From contig CAWHLP010000015.1 in the NCBI GenBank assembly GCA_963830205.1, positions 1 to 64,000 of the forward strand: a stretch of DNA of 64,000 nt. Reading direction: 5' to 3'. The stretch is from CAVSRC01 sp963830205. GTDB lineage: Bacteria > Pseudomonadota > Alphaproteobacteria > Rhizobiales > Kaistiaceae. The position numbers and the translations under genes are program-made. Of this stretch, positions 1-8,345 are shown piece by piece (positions within the stretch are counted from its first letter, which is position 1; each line of letters begins with the position of its first letter). The notes beneath the pieces are model-generated. The model made no database searches, was not told the origin of the DNA, and saw nothing but the letters and a program-made list of their open reading frames with translations.

Positions 1-602
1 CCCTCGACGGCAAGTCGGCCGGCAAGATCGCGCTCGCCGACGAGATCTTCGGCCTGGAGCCGCGCGTCGACATCCTGCAGCGCATGGTCCGCTACCAGCT
101 CTCCAAGCGGCAGGCGGGCACGCACAAGTCCAAGATGCGCGGCGAGATCGCCGCGACCACCAAGAAGATGTACAAGCAGAAGGGCACCGGCCGCGCCCGC
201 CACGGCGCCAAGACCGCGCCGCAGTTCCGCGGCGGCGGCAAGGCCTTCGGCCCGGTGGTGCGCAGCCATGCGCACGACCTGCCGAAGAAGGTCCGCGCCT
301 TGGCGCTCAAGCATGCGCTGTCCGACAAGGCGCGCGGCGAGAAGCTGATCGTGCTCTCCGAAGCCAAGGCTGCCGAACCCAAGACCAAGGCGCTCGCCGC
401 GCAGTTCAAGGGCCTCGGCCTCGCCAATGCGCTGATCGTCGACGGCGCCGAGCTTGAGACGAACTTCGCGCTGGCCGCCCGCAACATCACCTCCATCGAC
501 GTGCTGCCGGTGCAGGGCATCAACGTCTACGACATCCTTCGCCGCGACACGCTGGTGCTGACCAAGGCGGCCGTCGACGCGCTGACGGAGCGGTTCAAAT
601 GA
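1..602 (+). CDS. rplD: 50S ribosomal protein L4 (5' truncated)
   Basis: L4 binds 23S rRNA domain I and lines the exit tunnel with its long loop. The frame is already open at base 3 (LDGKSAGKIALADEIF...), so only about seven N-terminal residues lie outside the window. The tunnel loop is visible as KMYKQKGTGRARHGAK followed by FRGGGKAFGP, as in the family. The TGA overlaps the ATG of rplW (ATGA), which implies translational coupling inside the S10 operon. The first internal ATG (84) is not the real start, because conserved L4 sequence continues upstream of it. Confidence 0.97.
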   Translation, partial: LDGKSAGKIALADEIFGLEPRVDILQRMVRYQLSKRQAGTHKSKMRGEIAATTKKMYKQKGTGRARHGAKTAPQFRGGGKAFGPVVRSHAHDLPKKVRALALKHALSDKARGEKLIVLSEAKAAEPKTKALAAQFKGLGLANALIVDGAELETNFALAARNITSIDVLPVQGINVYDILRRDTLVLTKAAVDALTERFK

Positions 603-892
603 GCGCACCCAGCCACTACGACATCATCCGCCGGCCGGTGATCACCGAAAAATCGACGGCCGTTTCGGAGCACAACAAGGTGATCTTCGTGGTCGCCGAA
701 AACGCCACCAAGCCTCAGATCAAGGCGGCGGTCGAGGCGCTGTTCAAGGTCAAGGTGACCGCGGTCAACACGCTCAACCGCAAGGGCAAGATGAAGCGGT
801 TCCGCAACATGTTTGGCCGCCAGTCGGACACCAAGCGTGCCATCGTCACCCTGGCCGAAGGCCAGATGATCGACGTGACGACCGGGCTGTAA
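599..892 (+). CDS. rplW: 50S ribosomal protein L23
   Basis: L23 (97 residues) sits at the tunnel exit and is the docking site for trigger factor and SRP. The sequence matches bacterial L23: YDIIRRPVITEKS near the start, then VEALFKVKVTAVNTLNRKGK. The length is normal for alphaproteobacteria. The start ATG overlaps the rplD stop by 4 nt, and rplB follows after 18 nt. Confidence 0.97.
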   Translation: MSAPSHYDIIRRPVITEKSTAVSEHNKVIFVVAENATKPQIKAAVEALFKVKVTAVNTLNRKGKMKRFRNMFGRQSDTKRAIVTLAEGQMIDVTTGL

Positions 893-910
893 GGGAGAGT
901 TGGTCGAGCC

Positions 911-1747
911 ATGGCACTGAAGAAATACAAGCCGACCACGCCCGGCCAGCGCCAGCTGGTCCTCGTCGACAGGTCGGAGCTCTACAAGGGCAAGCCGGTC
1001 AAGGGGCTGGTCGAGGGCAAGAATTCGACCGGCGGGCGCAACAGCTACGGCCGCATCACCGTGCGCTGGCGCGGCGGCGGCCACAAGCGCGCCTATCGGC
1101 TGGTCGATTTCAAGCGGCGCAAGCTCGACATGGAGGCGACGGTCGAGCGGCTGGAATACGATCCGAACCGCACCGCCTTCATCGCGCTCATCAAATACGC
1201 CGATGGCGAGCTCTCCTACATCCTGGCGCCACAGCGCCTGGGCGTCGGCGACACCATCGTGTCGGCCATGCGCGCCGACGTGAAGCCGGGCAATGCCATG
1301 CCGCTCAGCGCCATGCCGGTCGGCACCATCGTCCACAATGTCGAGATGAAGCCCGGCGCCGGCGGCCAGATCGCCAGGTCGGCCGGCACCTACGCCCAAT
1401 ATGTCGGGCGTGAGCAGGGCTACGCCATCCTGCGCCTCAATTCCGGCGAGCAGCGCCTGGTCCACCAGAACTGCTTTGCCACCGTCGGCGCGGTGTCCAA
1501 TCCCGACCACGGCAACATCACCATCGCCAAGGCCGGCCGCAACCGCTGGCTTGGCCGCAAGCCCAGTGTGCGCGGCGTCGCCATGAACCCGGTCGACCAT
1601 CCGCTCGGCGGCGGCGAGGGCCGCTCCTCCGGCGGTCGCCATCCGGTGACGCCGTGGGGCAAGCCGACCAAGGGCAAGAGAACGCGCTCCAACAAGCGCA
1701 CCGACAAATTCATCGCGCGCAGCCGCCATGCGCGCAAAGGCAAGTAG
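911..1747 (+). CDS. rplB: 50S ribosomal protein L2
   Basis: L2 (278 residues) is needed for subunit association and peptidyl-transferase centre assembly. N-terminal YKPTTPGQRQLVLVDRSEL and C-terminal TRSNKRTDKFI are family hallmarks. The near-invariant motif around E. coli His229 normally reads DHPHGGGEG. Here it reads DHPLGGGEG (about residue 228): the functional first histidine is kept, but the second is Leu (codon CTC where CAC is expected). Given the error-prone consensus this may be a base error. It is otherwise full length and intact. Confidence 0.97.
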   Translation: MALKKYKPTTPGQRQLVLVDRSELYKGKPVKGLVEGKNSTGGRNSYGRITVRWRGGGHKRAYRLVDFKRRKLDMEATVERLEYDPNRTAFIALIKYADGELSYILAPQRLGVGDTIVSAMRADVKPGNAMPLSAMPVGTIVHNVEMKPGAGGQIARSAGTYAQYVGREQGYAILRLNSGEQRLVHQNCFATVGAVSNPDHGNITIAKAGRNRWLGRKPSVRGVAMNPVDHPLGGGEGRSSGGRHPVTPWGKPTKGKRTRSNKRTDKFIARSRHARKGK

Positions 1748-1762
1748 ACGGAGAAGCTGACA

Positions 1763-2044
1763 GTGGCTCGTTCGGTCTGGAAAGGTCCCTTTGTGGATGG
1801 CTACCTGTTGCGCAAGGCCGAGAAGTCGCGCGCCGGCGGCCGTTCCGAGATCATCAAGATGTGGAGCCGGCGCTCGACCATCCTGCCGCAGTTCGTCGGG
1901 CTGACCTTCGGCGTCTACAACGGCAACAAGCACATCCCGGTGCTGGTCAGCGAGGACATGGTGGGACACAAGTTCGGCGAGTTCTCGCCGACCCGCACCT
2001 TCCGCGGCCATACCGCCGGCGACAAGAAGGCAAAGAGGGCCTGA
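1763..2044 (+). CDS. rpsS: 30S ribosomal protein S19
   Basis: S19 (93 residues) forms the S13-S19 head complex near the A site. MARSVWKGPFVDGYLL at the N-terminus and HKFGEFSPTRTFRGH at the C-terminus are diagnostic. The start is GTG at 1763, preceded by a GGAGAAG ribosome-binding site. No upstream ATG fits the family N-terminus. rplV follows after 3 nt. Confidence 0.97.
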   Translation: MARSVWKGPFVDGYLLRKAEKSRAGGRSEIIKMWSRRSTILPQFVGLTFGVYNGNKHIPVLVSEDMVGHKFGEFSPTRTFRGHTAGDKKAKRA

Positions 2045-2047
2045 GCC

Positions 2048-2428
2048 ATGGGCAAGCCTAAACGCGAGCGGCCATTGTCGACCAACGAGGCGAAGGCGCG
2101 CACCAGCACCATTCGCATCTCGCCGCAGAAGCTCAACCTGGTGGCACAGTTGATCCGTGGCAAGAAGGTGTCGACGGCGCTCGCCGATCTCACCTTCAGC
2201 CGCAAGCGCATCGCGCGCGACGTCAAGAAGACTCTCCAGTCGGCGGTCGCCAACGCCGAGAACAACCACCAGCTCGACGTCGACTCGCTGGTCGTCGCCG
2301 AGGCCCATGTCGGCAAGTCGCTGGTGCTGAAGCGCTGGACGCCGCGGGCGCGCGGCCGGGTCGGCTCGATCCACAAGCGCTTTTCGCACCTGACCATCGT
2401 CGTTCGTGAAGTCGAGGAGCCCGCCTAA
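2048..2428 (+). CDS. rplV: 50S ribosomal protein L22
   Basis: L22 (126 residues) contributes the beta-hairpin at the exit-tunnel constriction. RTSTIRISPQKLNLVAQLIRGK and the C-terminal hairpin WTPRARGRVGSIHKRFSHLTIVV are typical. The stop TAA shares its last base with the rpsC start ATG (TAATG), so L22 and S3 are translationally coupled. Confidence 0.97.
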   Translation: MGKPKRERPLSTNEAKARTSTIRISPQKLNLVAQLIRGKKVSTALADLTFSRKRIARDVKKTLQSAVANAENNHQLDVDSLVVAEAHVGKSLVLKRWTPRARGRVGSIHKRFSHLTIVVREVEEPA

Positions 2429-3141
2429 TGGGCCAGAAAGTCAATCCGATCGGGCTGAGGCTCGGCGTCAACCGCACCTGGGACTCGCGCTGGTTCGCCA
2501 ACAAGGGCGAATACGGCCGGCTCTTGCATGAGGACATGCAGATCCGCAGCACCCTGATGGACGATTTGCGCCAGGCCGCCGTCTCCAAGATCGTCATCGA
2601 GCGCCCGCACAAGAAGTGCCGGGTGACGGTGCATTCGGCGCGGCCGGGCATCGTCATCGGCAAGAAGGGCGCCGACATCGAGAAGCTGCGCCGCAAGGTG
2701 GCGAAGCTCACCGACTCGGAAGTCCACATCAACATCGTCGAGGTGCGCAAGCCGGAGATCGACGCCAATCTGGTGGCGACCTCGATCGCCCAGCAGCTCG
2801 AGCGCCGCGTCGCCTTCCGCCGCGCCATGAAGCGCGCCGTGCAGTCGGCCATGCGGCTGGGCGCCGAGGGCATCCGCATCTCCTGCGGCGGCCGTCTCGG
2901 CGGCGCCGAGATTGCGCGCACCGAGTGGTACCGCGAGGGCCGCGTGCCGCTGCATACGCTGCGCGCCGATATCGACTACGGCCAGGCCACCGCCAACACC
3001 GCCTATGGCTCGTGCGGCGTCAAGGTCTGGGTATTCAAGGGCGAAATCCTCGAGCACGACCCGATGGCCTCCGAGCGACGGCAGATCGAAGCCGCCGAGC
3101 AGGGCGGCGGCGGCCCGCGCCGTCGCGATAACGCGGCCTGA
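2428..3141 (+). CDS. rpsC: 30S ribosomal protein S3
   Basis: S3 (237 residues) forms part of the mRNA entry channel. MGQKVNPIGLRLG opens the protein. A type-II KH domain follows with its GxxG loop as GIVIGKKGADIEKL (about residues 72-85), and then the C-terminal domain with GRLGGAEIAR. The C-terminal tail is basic and glycine-rich, as in other Rhizobiales. It sits within the S10 operon between rplV and rplP. Confidence 0.97.
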   Translation: MGQKVNPIGLRLGVNRTWDSRWFANKGEYGRLLHEDMQIRSTLMDDLRQAAVSKIVIERPHKKCRVTVHSARPGIVIGKKGADIEKLRRKVAKLTDSEVHINIVEVRKPEIDANLVATSIAQQLERRVAFRRAMKRAVQSAMRLGAEGIRISCGGRLGGAEIARTEWYREGRVPLHTLRADIDYGQATANTAYGSCGVKVWVFKGEILEHDPMASERRQIEAAEQGGGGPRRRDNAA

Positions 3142-3163
3142 GAAAGACTGAACGAGTAGAACC

Positions 3164-3577
3164 ATGCTGCAACCGAAGCGCACCACGTACCGCAAACAGT
3201 TCAAGGGCCGCATCCACGGCACGGCGACCTCTGGCGCCGAGCTGACCTTCGGCTCCTACGGGCTGAAGGCGCTGGAGCCCGAGCGGGTGACCGCGCGCCA
3301 GATCGAGGCGGCGCGGCGCGCCATCACGCGCGAGATGAAGCGCGCCGGCCGCGTCTGGATCCGCATCTTCCCCGACGTGCCGGTGTCGAAGAAGCCGACC
3401 GAAGTGCGCATGGGCAAGGGCAAGGGCACGCCGGAATTGTGGGTGGCCCGGGTGAAGCCCGGTCGCATCATGTTCGAGGTCGATGGCGTGCCGGCGGATC
3501 TGGCCCGCGAGGCGCTGCGCCTGGGCGCCGCCAAGCTGCCGATCCGCACGCGTTTCGTACAGCGTATCGCCGACTAG
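3164..3577 (+). CDS. rplP: 50S ribosomal protein L16
   Basis: L16 (137 residues) organises the A-site tRNA elbow region. MLQPKRTTYRKQFKGR, then FGSYGLKALEPERVTARQIEAARR and VRMGKGKGTPELWVARVKPG, are all canonical, including the MGKGKG loop. It is full length, with a 22-nt spacer from rpsC and 24 nt to rpmC. Confidence 0.97.
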   Translation: MLQPKRTTYRKQFKGRIHGTATSGAELTFGSYGLKALEPERVTARQIEAARRAITREMKRAGRVWIRIFPDVPVSKKPTEVRMGKGKGTPELWVARVKPGRIMFEVDGVPADLAREALRLGAAKLPIRTRFVQRIAD

Positions 3578-3601
3578 GCCCGCGAAGAAGGAAGCGACGA
3601 G

Positions 3602-3802
3602 ATGAAGGCGGCGGATATTCGGCAGATGACCGACGACCAGATGAGGGACGAGATCGAGCGGCTGAAGAAGGAGCAGTTCAACCTGCGCTTCCAGCGTGCC
3701 ACCGGTCAGCTGGAGAACACCGCACGCGTGCGCCACGTGCGCCGCGACATCGCGCGACTGACCACGGTCGTCGCCGAAAATCGTGCGAAAGCAAAGGGTT
3801 AA
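3602..3802 (+). CDS. rpmC: 50S ribosomal protein L29
   Basis: L29 (66 residues) is a small helical hairpin protein beside L23 at the tunnel exit. KAADIRQMTDDQMRDEIERLKKEQFNLRFQ followed by RRDIARLTTVVAE is the normal two-helix pattern. The length is standard. It lies 5 nt upstream of rpsQ. Confidence 0.96.
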   Translation: MKAADIRQMTDDQMRDEIERLKKEQFNLRFQRATGQLENTARVRHVRRDIARLTTVVAENRAKAKG

Positions 3803-3807
3803 GAGAA

Positions 3808-4053
3808 ATGCCGAAGCGCATCCTGCAGGGCACGGTGGTCAGCGACAAGAACGACAAGACGGTCGTTGTGCGCGTCGATCGCGCCTTCACCCATCCGGTT
3901 CTGAAGAAGACCATTCGCCGCTCGAAGAAGTATCACGCCCACGACGCGGACAATAAGCACAAGGTCGGCGAGATCGTCTCCATCCAGGAGAGCGCGCCGA
4001 TCTCCAAGAACAAACGCTGGGTGGTCCTCGAGACCGCCGCCGAAGGCAACTGA
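3808..4053 (+). CDS. rpsQ: 30S ribosomal protein S17
   Basis: S17 (81 residues) is an OB-fold primary 16S rRNA-binding protein. I place the start at ATG 3808 (MPKRILQGTVVSDKND), which gives the family N-terminus and is preceded by AAGAGAA. The frame is open much further upstream, but that extension overlaps rpmC and rplP and is not S17. The HPVLKKTIRRSKKYHAHD segment is characteristic. It closes the S10-type set of genes before rplN. Confidence 0.96.
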   Translation: MPKRILQGTVVSDKNDKTVVVRVDRAFTHPVLKKTIRRSKKYHAHDADNKHKVGEIVSIQESAPISKNKRWVVLETAAEGN

Positions 4054-4094
4054 AGGCGGGCTCACCGCCCCCAGGGGAAAAAGAGTACGCAGTC

Positions 4095-4463
4095 ATGATC
4101 CAGATGCAGACCAATCTCGACGTGGCCGACAATTCCGGCGCCCGCCGCGTCATGTGCATCAAGGTGCTCGGCGGGTCGAAGCGCAAATACGCCTCGGTCG
4201 GCGACATCATCGTCGTTTCGGTCAAGGAGGCGATCCCGCGCGGCCGCGTGAAGAAGGGCGACGTCATGAAGGCCGTGGTGGTGCGTACCGCCAAGGACAT
4301 CCGCCGCGCGGACGGTTCGGTCATCCGTTTCGACCGCAACGCGGCGGTGCTGATCAACAATCAGTCGGAGCCGGTCGGCACCCGCATCTTCGGACCGGTG
4401 CCGCGTGAACTCAGGGCTAAGAACCACATGAAGATCATCTCGCTCGCGCCGGAGGTGCTCTAG
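4095..4463 (+). CDS. rplN: 50S ribosomal protein L14
   Basis: L14 (122 residues) contacts 16S rRNA helix 14 across the subunit interface and is the RsfS silencing-factor site. MIQMQTNLDVADNSGARRVMCIKVLGGSKR is diagnostic. It starts the spc-type gene set. The stop at 4463 is immediately followed by the ATG of rplX with no spacer. Confidence 0.97.
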   Translation: MIQMQTNLDVADNSGARRVMCIKVLGGSKRKYASVGDIIVVSVKEAIPRGRVKKGDVMKAVVVRTAKDIRRADGSVIRFDRNAAVLINNQSEPVGTRIFGPVPRELRAKNHMKIISLAPEVL

Positions 4464-4778
4464 ATGGCCCAGCGCATCCGCAAGGGCGACAACGTCGTCG
4501 TCATCGCCGGCCGCGACCGCGGCAAGACCGGCGAGGTGCTGATGGTACTGCCGGCCAAGAGCCGGGCGGTCGTGCGCGGCGTCAATTTGGTGCGTCGCCA
4601 CCAGAAGCAGACGCCGAGCGCCCAGGGCGGCATCATCACCAAGGAGATGCCGATCCACCTTTCCAACATCTCGCTGGCCGAGCCGAGCGACGGCAAGCCG
4701 ACCCGCATCGGCTTCCGCTTCGTCGAGGGACGCAAGGTTCGCTACGCCAAGCGGACGGGAGATCAGATCGATGGCTGA
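4464..4778 (+). CDS. rplX: 50S ribosomal protein L24
   Basis: L24 (104 residues) initiates 50S assembly. The N-terminal KOW motif is visible as RKGDNVVVIAGRDRGKTGEVLMV (residues about 6-28), followed by VNLVRRHQKQT. The gene overlaps the start of rplE by 8 nt. Confidence 0.97.
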   Translation: MAQRIRKGDNVVVIAGRDRGKTGEVLMVLPAKSRAVVRGVNLVRRHQKQTPSAQGGIITKEMPIHLSNISLAEPSDGKPTRIGFRFVEGRKVRYAKRTGDQIDG

Positions 4779-5329
4779 GAGCGAATACCAGCCGCGCATG
4801 AAGGCGCTCTACCGCGAGACCATCCGCCAGAAGCTGGTCGAAGCAGTTCGGCTACAAGAACCCGATGGAAGTGCCGGCGCTCGACAAGATCGTCGTCAAC
4901 ATGGGCGTCGGCGAAGCCGTCGTCGATTCCAAGAAGGTCAACGCCGCGCTTGGCGACCTCGCCAAGATCGCCGGGCAGAAGCCGGCGATGACGCGGGCGC
5001 GCAAGTCGATCGCCACCTTCAAGGTGCGTGAGGGCATGCCGATCGGCGGCAAGGTGACGCTGCGCCGCGACCGCATGTACGAGTTCCTCGACCGCCTGAT
5101 CAACGTGGCGCTGCCGCGCGTGCGCGACTTCCGCGGCCTCAACGGCAAGAGCTTCGACGGCAGTGGCAACTTCGCCATGGGCATCAAGGAGCACATCATC
5201 TTTCCGGAGATCAACTACGACGAGGTCGAGGAGGTGTGGGGCATGGACGTGATCGTCTGCACCACCGCCAAGACCGACGACGAAGCACGCGCCCTGCTCA
5301 AGGCGTTCAACTTTCCGTTCCGGCAGTAG
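4771..5329 (+). CDS. rplE: 50S ribosomal protein L5, split by a +1 insertion
   Basis: L5 is an essential 5S rRNA-binding protein of the central protuberance. The first frame gives MAESEYQPRMKALYRETIRQ up to about residue 24. Conserved L5 then continues in the next frame as FGYKNPMEVPALDKIVVNMG and runs to the stop. A single extra base around 4841-4842 (GTCGAAGCAGTTC, expected GTCGAGCAGTTC) explains the break. Removing it gives 185 residues, the usual alphaproteobacterial length. Because L5 is indispensable, a consensus insertion error is much more likely than a mutation. Confidence 0.9.
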
Positions 5330-5339
5330 GTAGAGGCCG

Positions 5340-5645
5340 ATGGCAAAGACCAGTTCGATCGAGAAGAACAAGCGCCGGCGCAAGCTGGTGGCGCGCTACG
5401 CCAACAAGCGCGCCGAGCTCAAGCGCGTCGCCAACGACGAGAGCCTGACGCTGGAAGAGCGCTTTCAGGCGCGGCTCAAGCTCGCCGCGCTGCCGCGCAA
5501 TTCCGCCGCTGTGCGCATCCGCAACCGCTGCGAGATCAGCGGGCGGCCGCGCGGCTACTACCGCAAGCTCAGGATGTCGCGCATCGCGCTGCGCGATCTG
5601 GCCTCCATGGGGCTGGTGCCGGGCATGGTCAAGTCGAGCTGGTAA
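5340..5645 (+). CDS. rpsN: 30S ribosomal protein S14 (long, zinc-free form)
   Basis: S14 (101 residues) is a head protein needed for 3-domain assembly of 16S rRNA. It is the long C-minus version: there is no CXXC pair, only one Cys in RNRCEISGRPRGYYRK. The C-terminus MSRIALRDLASMGLVPGMVKSSW is canonical. It lies 10 nt after rplE. Confidence 0.97.
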   Translation: MAKTSSIEKNKRRRKLVARYANKRAELKRVANDESLTLEERFQARLKLAALPRNSAAVRIRNRCEISGRPRGYYRKLRMSRIALRDLASMGLVPGMVKSSW

Positions 5646-5658
5646 GGAGACGTTCAAG

Positions 5659-6057
5659 ATGACGATGAGCGATCCGCTCGGCGATATGCTGACACGCATC
5701 CGCAACGCGCAGATGCGCAAGAGTTCCAAGGTTTCGACGCCGGGCTCGCGCCTGCGCAAGGACGTGCTCGACGTTCTCCAGTCCGAGGGCTACATCCGCG
5801 GCTATTCGACGGTCGCCTTCGACAACGGCCGCTCGGAGTTCGAGATCGAGCTGAAATATTACGACGGCGAGCCGGTCATCCGCGAAATCCAGCGGGTGTC
5901 GAAGCCGGGTCGCCGGGTCTACGCCTCGGTGAGGACCATTCCGCGTGTCGCCAACGGTCTCGGCGTGTCCATCCTGTCGACGCCGAAGGGCGTCATGTCG
6001 GATGCCGAGGCGCGCGACCAGAACGTCGGCGGCGAAGTGCTCTGCCAGGTGTTCTGA
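5659..6057 (+). CDS. rpsH: 30S ribosomal protein S8
   Basis: S8 (132 residues, or 130 from the second ATG) binds the 16S central domain and in many bacteria represses the spc operon. MSDPLGDMLTRIRNAQ and the C-terminal GVSILSTPKGVMSDAEAR are typical. Two candidate starts exist, ATG 5659 and ATG 5665. The family N-terminus favours 5665, while the AAGGAGA site at 5644 is spaced acceptably for either. Confidence 0.96.
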   Translation: MTMSDPLGDMLTRIRNAQMRKSSKVSTPGSRLRKDVLDVLQSEGYIRGYSTVAFDNGRSEFEIELKYYDGEPVIREIQRVSKPGRRVYASVRTIPRVANGLGVSILSTPKGVMSDAEARDQNVGGEVLCQVF

Positions 6058-6092
6058 GTTGACGAACGAACTGAAGCAAACGGGTTGATGTG

Positions 6093-6626
6093 ATGTCCAG
6101 GATCGGCAAGAAGCCAGTGACGCTGCCCACGGGGGTGACCGCGACCGTCGACGGCCAGCAGGTCTCCGTCAAGGGGCCGAAGGGAACGCTCGCCTTCCTC
6201 GCCGCCGACGACGTCGACGTGAAGATGGAAGACGGCCACATCACGGTGGCGCCGCGCGACGCGTCGAAGAAGGCGCGCGCGGCCTGGGGCATGTCGCGCA
6301 CCATGGTGTCGAATCTGGTCGCCGGCGTGACCAGCGGCTTCGTGCGGCGGCTGGAGATCACCGGCGTCGGCTACCGCGCCGTGGTGCAGGGCAAGGATCT
6401 GCAGCTCAACCTCGGCTACAGCCACGAGGTCAAGTATCCGATCCCGTCCGACATCAAGATCGAGTGCCCGAAGCCGACCGAGATCGTGATCTCCGGCATC
6501 GACAAGCAGAAGGTCGGGCAGGTGGCCGCCGAGATTCGCGAGTTCCGCCCGCCGGAACCGTACAAGGGCAAGGGCGTCAAGTATTCTGACGAGCACGTCT
6601 TCCGCAAGGAAGGCAAGAAGAAGTAA
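6093..6626 (+). CDS. rplF: 50S ribosomal protein L6
   Basis: L6 (177 residues) sits near the sarcin-ricin loop. MSRIGKKPVTLPTGVTATVDG opens the first of two tandem L6 folds, and the second ends with EPYKGKGVKYSDEHVFRKEGKKK. ATG 6093 gives the conserved start. An in-frame GTG three bases upstream is possible but unnecessary. Confidence 0.97.
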   Translation: MSRIGKKPVTLPTGVTATVDGQQVSVKGPKGTLAFLAADDVDVKMEDGHITVAPRDASKKARAAWGMSRTMVSNLVAGVTSGFVRRLEITGVGYRAVVQGKDLQLNLGYSHEVKYPIPSDIKIECPKPTEIVISGIDKQKVGQVAAEIREFRPPEPYKGKGVKYSDEHVFRKEGKKK

Positions 6627-6639
6627 CGGAACGAGAGCC

Positions 6640-6996
6640 ATGCTGACAAAAACCAGGGCCCGCCGGATCGCCCGCGTCCGCCAGGCCATTCGCAAGGCCG
6701 GCGCCGGCCGTGCGCGGCTGAGCGTCTTCCGCTCGTCGAAGCACATCTACGCGCAGGTCATCGACGATACCGCCGGGCGCACGCTGGCGGCCGCTTCGTC
6801 GATCGAGAAGGACCTTCGCGAAAAGTTGAAGACCGGTGCGGACACGGCGGCTGCCGCCGAGGTGGGCAAGCTGCTTGCCGAGCGCGCGGTCAAGGCGGGC
6901 GTTAAGGATGTGGTCTTCGACCGCGGCGGCTATCTCTTTCACGGCCGGGTGAAAGCCCTGGCCGACGGGGCACGCGAGGGCGGCCTCAACTTCTGA
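6640..6996 (+). CDS. rplR: 50S ribosomal protein L18
   Basis: L18 (118 residues) binds 5S rRNA together with L5. RLSVFRSSKHIYAQVIDD and the C-terminal VVFDRGGYLFHGRVKALADGAREGGLNF are canonical. It is in the normal spc order between rplF and rpsE. Confidence 0.97.
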   Translation: MLTKTRARRIARVRQAIRKAGAGRARLSVFRSSKHIYAQVIDDTAGRTLAAASSIEKDLREKLKTGADTAAAAEVGKLLAERAVKAGVKDVVFDRGGYLFHGRVKALADGAREGGLNF

Positions 6997-7049
6997 CACC
7001 TCTTGCGGCAGACCGCCGCGACAACGATATCGGACCGACGGACGGATAA

Positions 7050-7613
7050 ATGGCCAGAGAACCGAGAGAACGCGCCCGCGAACGCGAAAGGGAGGACAGC
7101 GAGTTTGTCGACAAGCTGGTCCACATCAATCGCGTCGCCAAGGTGGTGAAGGGCGGCCGTCGCTTCGGCTTCGCCGCGCTTGTCGTCGTCGGCGACCAGA
7201 AGGGTCGCGTCGGCTTCGGCCACGGCAAGGCGCGCGAGGTGCCGGAAGCGATCCGCAAGGCGACCGATGCCGCCAAGCGCGGGCTGATACGGGTTCCGCT
7301 GCGCGAGGGCCGCACGCTGCACCACGATGTCGCCGGCCGCCACGGCGCCGGCAAGGTGATCTGCCGCGCGGCGCCGCCCGGCACCGGCATCATCGCCGGC
7401 GGCCCGATGCGCGCGGTGTTCGAGACGCTGGGCGTCCAGGACGTGGTCGCCAAGTCGTTCGGGTCGTCGAACCCGTACAACATGGTGCGCGCCACCTTCG
7501 ACGCGCTGAAGAGCGAGGACAGCCCGCGCGGCGTGGCTGCCCGCCGCGGCATCAAGGTGTCGACGCTGCAGGCCCGCCGGCGCGACGTCGATACCGAGAC
7601 GGTCGAAGCCTGA
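7050..7613 (+). CDS. rpsE: 30S ribosomal protein S5
   Basis: S5 (187 residues) acts in decoding accuracy and mRNA unwinding at the entry tunnel. An N-terminal charged extension of about 20 residues is followed by the double-stranded RNA-binding fold (VVKGGRRFGFAALVVVGD) and the ribosomal fold (PGTGIIAGGPMRAV). The C-terminus is KVSTLQARRRDVDTETVEA. Confidence 0.97.
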   Translation: MAREPRERAREREREDSEFVDKLVHINRVAKVVKGGRRFGFAALVVVGDQKGRVGFGHGKAREVPEAIRKATDAAKRGLIRVPLREGRTLHHDVAGRHGAGKVICRAAPPGTGIIAGGPMRAVFETLGVQDVVAKSFGSSNPYNMVRATFDALKSEDSPRGVAARRGIKVSTLQARRRDVDTETVEA

Positions 7614-7633
7614 GGCACGAGGGAGCAGGGGAT

Positions 7634-7834
7634 ATGGCGAAGAAGAGCGCGGGCAAGACGCTGGTCGTCGAGCAGGTGGCAAGCCCCAGCCGGCGCCCCA
7701 GCGTCCAGCGCGAGACCTTGATCGGCCTCGGCCTCAATCGTATCCGTCGGCGCAGGACGCTGCCTGACAATCCGGCCGTGCGCGGCATGATCGCGAGCGT
7801 GCCCCACCTCGTGCGTATCGTCGACGAGGCGTGA
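7634..7834 (+). CDS. rpmD: 50S ribosomal protein L30
   Basis: L30 (66 residues) is a small protein present in many but not all bacteria. QVASPSRRPSVQRETLIGLGLNRIRRRRTLPDNPAVRGMI is the family core, and the length is normal for Rhizobiales. It lies 12 nt before rplO. Confidence 0.95.
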   Translation: MAKKSAGKTLVVEQVASPSRRPSVQRETLIGLGLNRIRRRRTLPDNPAVRGMIASVPHLVRIVDEA

Positions 7835-7846
7835 AGGAAGAATGCC

Positions 7847-8326
7847 ATGAAACTCAACGAATTGGCCGACAAGGCCGGCGCCACCAAGAACCGCATGCGC
7901 GTCGGGCGCGGCATCGGCTCGGGCAAGGGCAAGACCGGCGGACGCGGCGTCAAGGGCCAGAAGTCGCGCACCGGCGTTGCCATCAAGGGCTTCGAAGGCG
8001 GCCAGATGCCGTTGCACCGGCGCTTGCCGAAGCGCGGCTTCAGGAACATTTTCGCCAAGGATTACAACGAGGTCGGCATCGACCGCGTGCAGAAGGCGAT
8101 CGACGCGGGCAAGCTCGACGGCAAGACGACGGTGACCGCGGCGGCGCTGGCGGCGGCGGGGGTCATCCGCCGCGAGCGCGATGGCGTGCGGCTGCTGGCC
8201 AATGGCGAGATCAAGGCGAAGGTCGAATTCGAGGTGGCCGGCGCGTCGAAGGCTGCGATCGCGGCGATCGAGAAGGCCGGTGGCTCGGTGAAGATCGCGG
8301 GGGCGGCGGCAGCAACGGCCGAGTAG
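7847..8326 (+). CDS. rplO: 50S ribosomal protein L15
   Basis: L15 (159 residues) is a late-assembly 50S protein with a long basic N-terminal arm. MKLNELADKAGATKNRMRVGRGIGSGKGKTGGRGVKGQKSR is diagnostic. The C-terminus is alanine-rich as in related species. It is followed after 19 nt by secY, the usual spc order. Confidence 0.97.
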   Translation: MKLNELADKAGATKNRMRVGRGIGSGKGKTGGRGVKGQKSRTGVAIKGFEGGQMPLHRRLPKRGFRNIFAKDYNEVGIDRVQKAIDAGKLDGKTTVTAAALAAAGVIRRERDGVRLLANGEIKAKVEFEVAGASKAAIAAIEKAGGSVKIAGAAAATAE

Positions 8327-8345
8327 GTCGGAACGGAGCGGACCC

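Noticed and set aside
527..2389. A 620-residue minus-strand open frame antisense to rplW-rplV
   Set aside because: Low-complexity, His/Arg/Ala-rich translation opposite well-conserved ribosomal genes. It is a shadow frame caused by high GC at third codon positions.
4835..4850. Programmed frameshifting in rplE
   Set aside because: No slippery heptamer or downstream structure is apparent, the same insertion pattern occurs in unrelated genes, and L5 is not known to use recoding.
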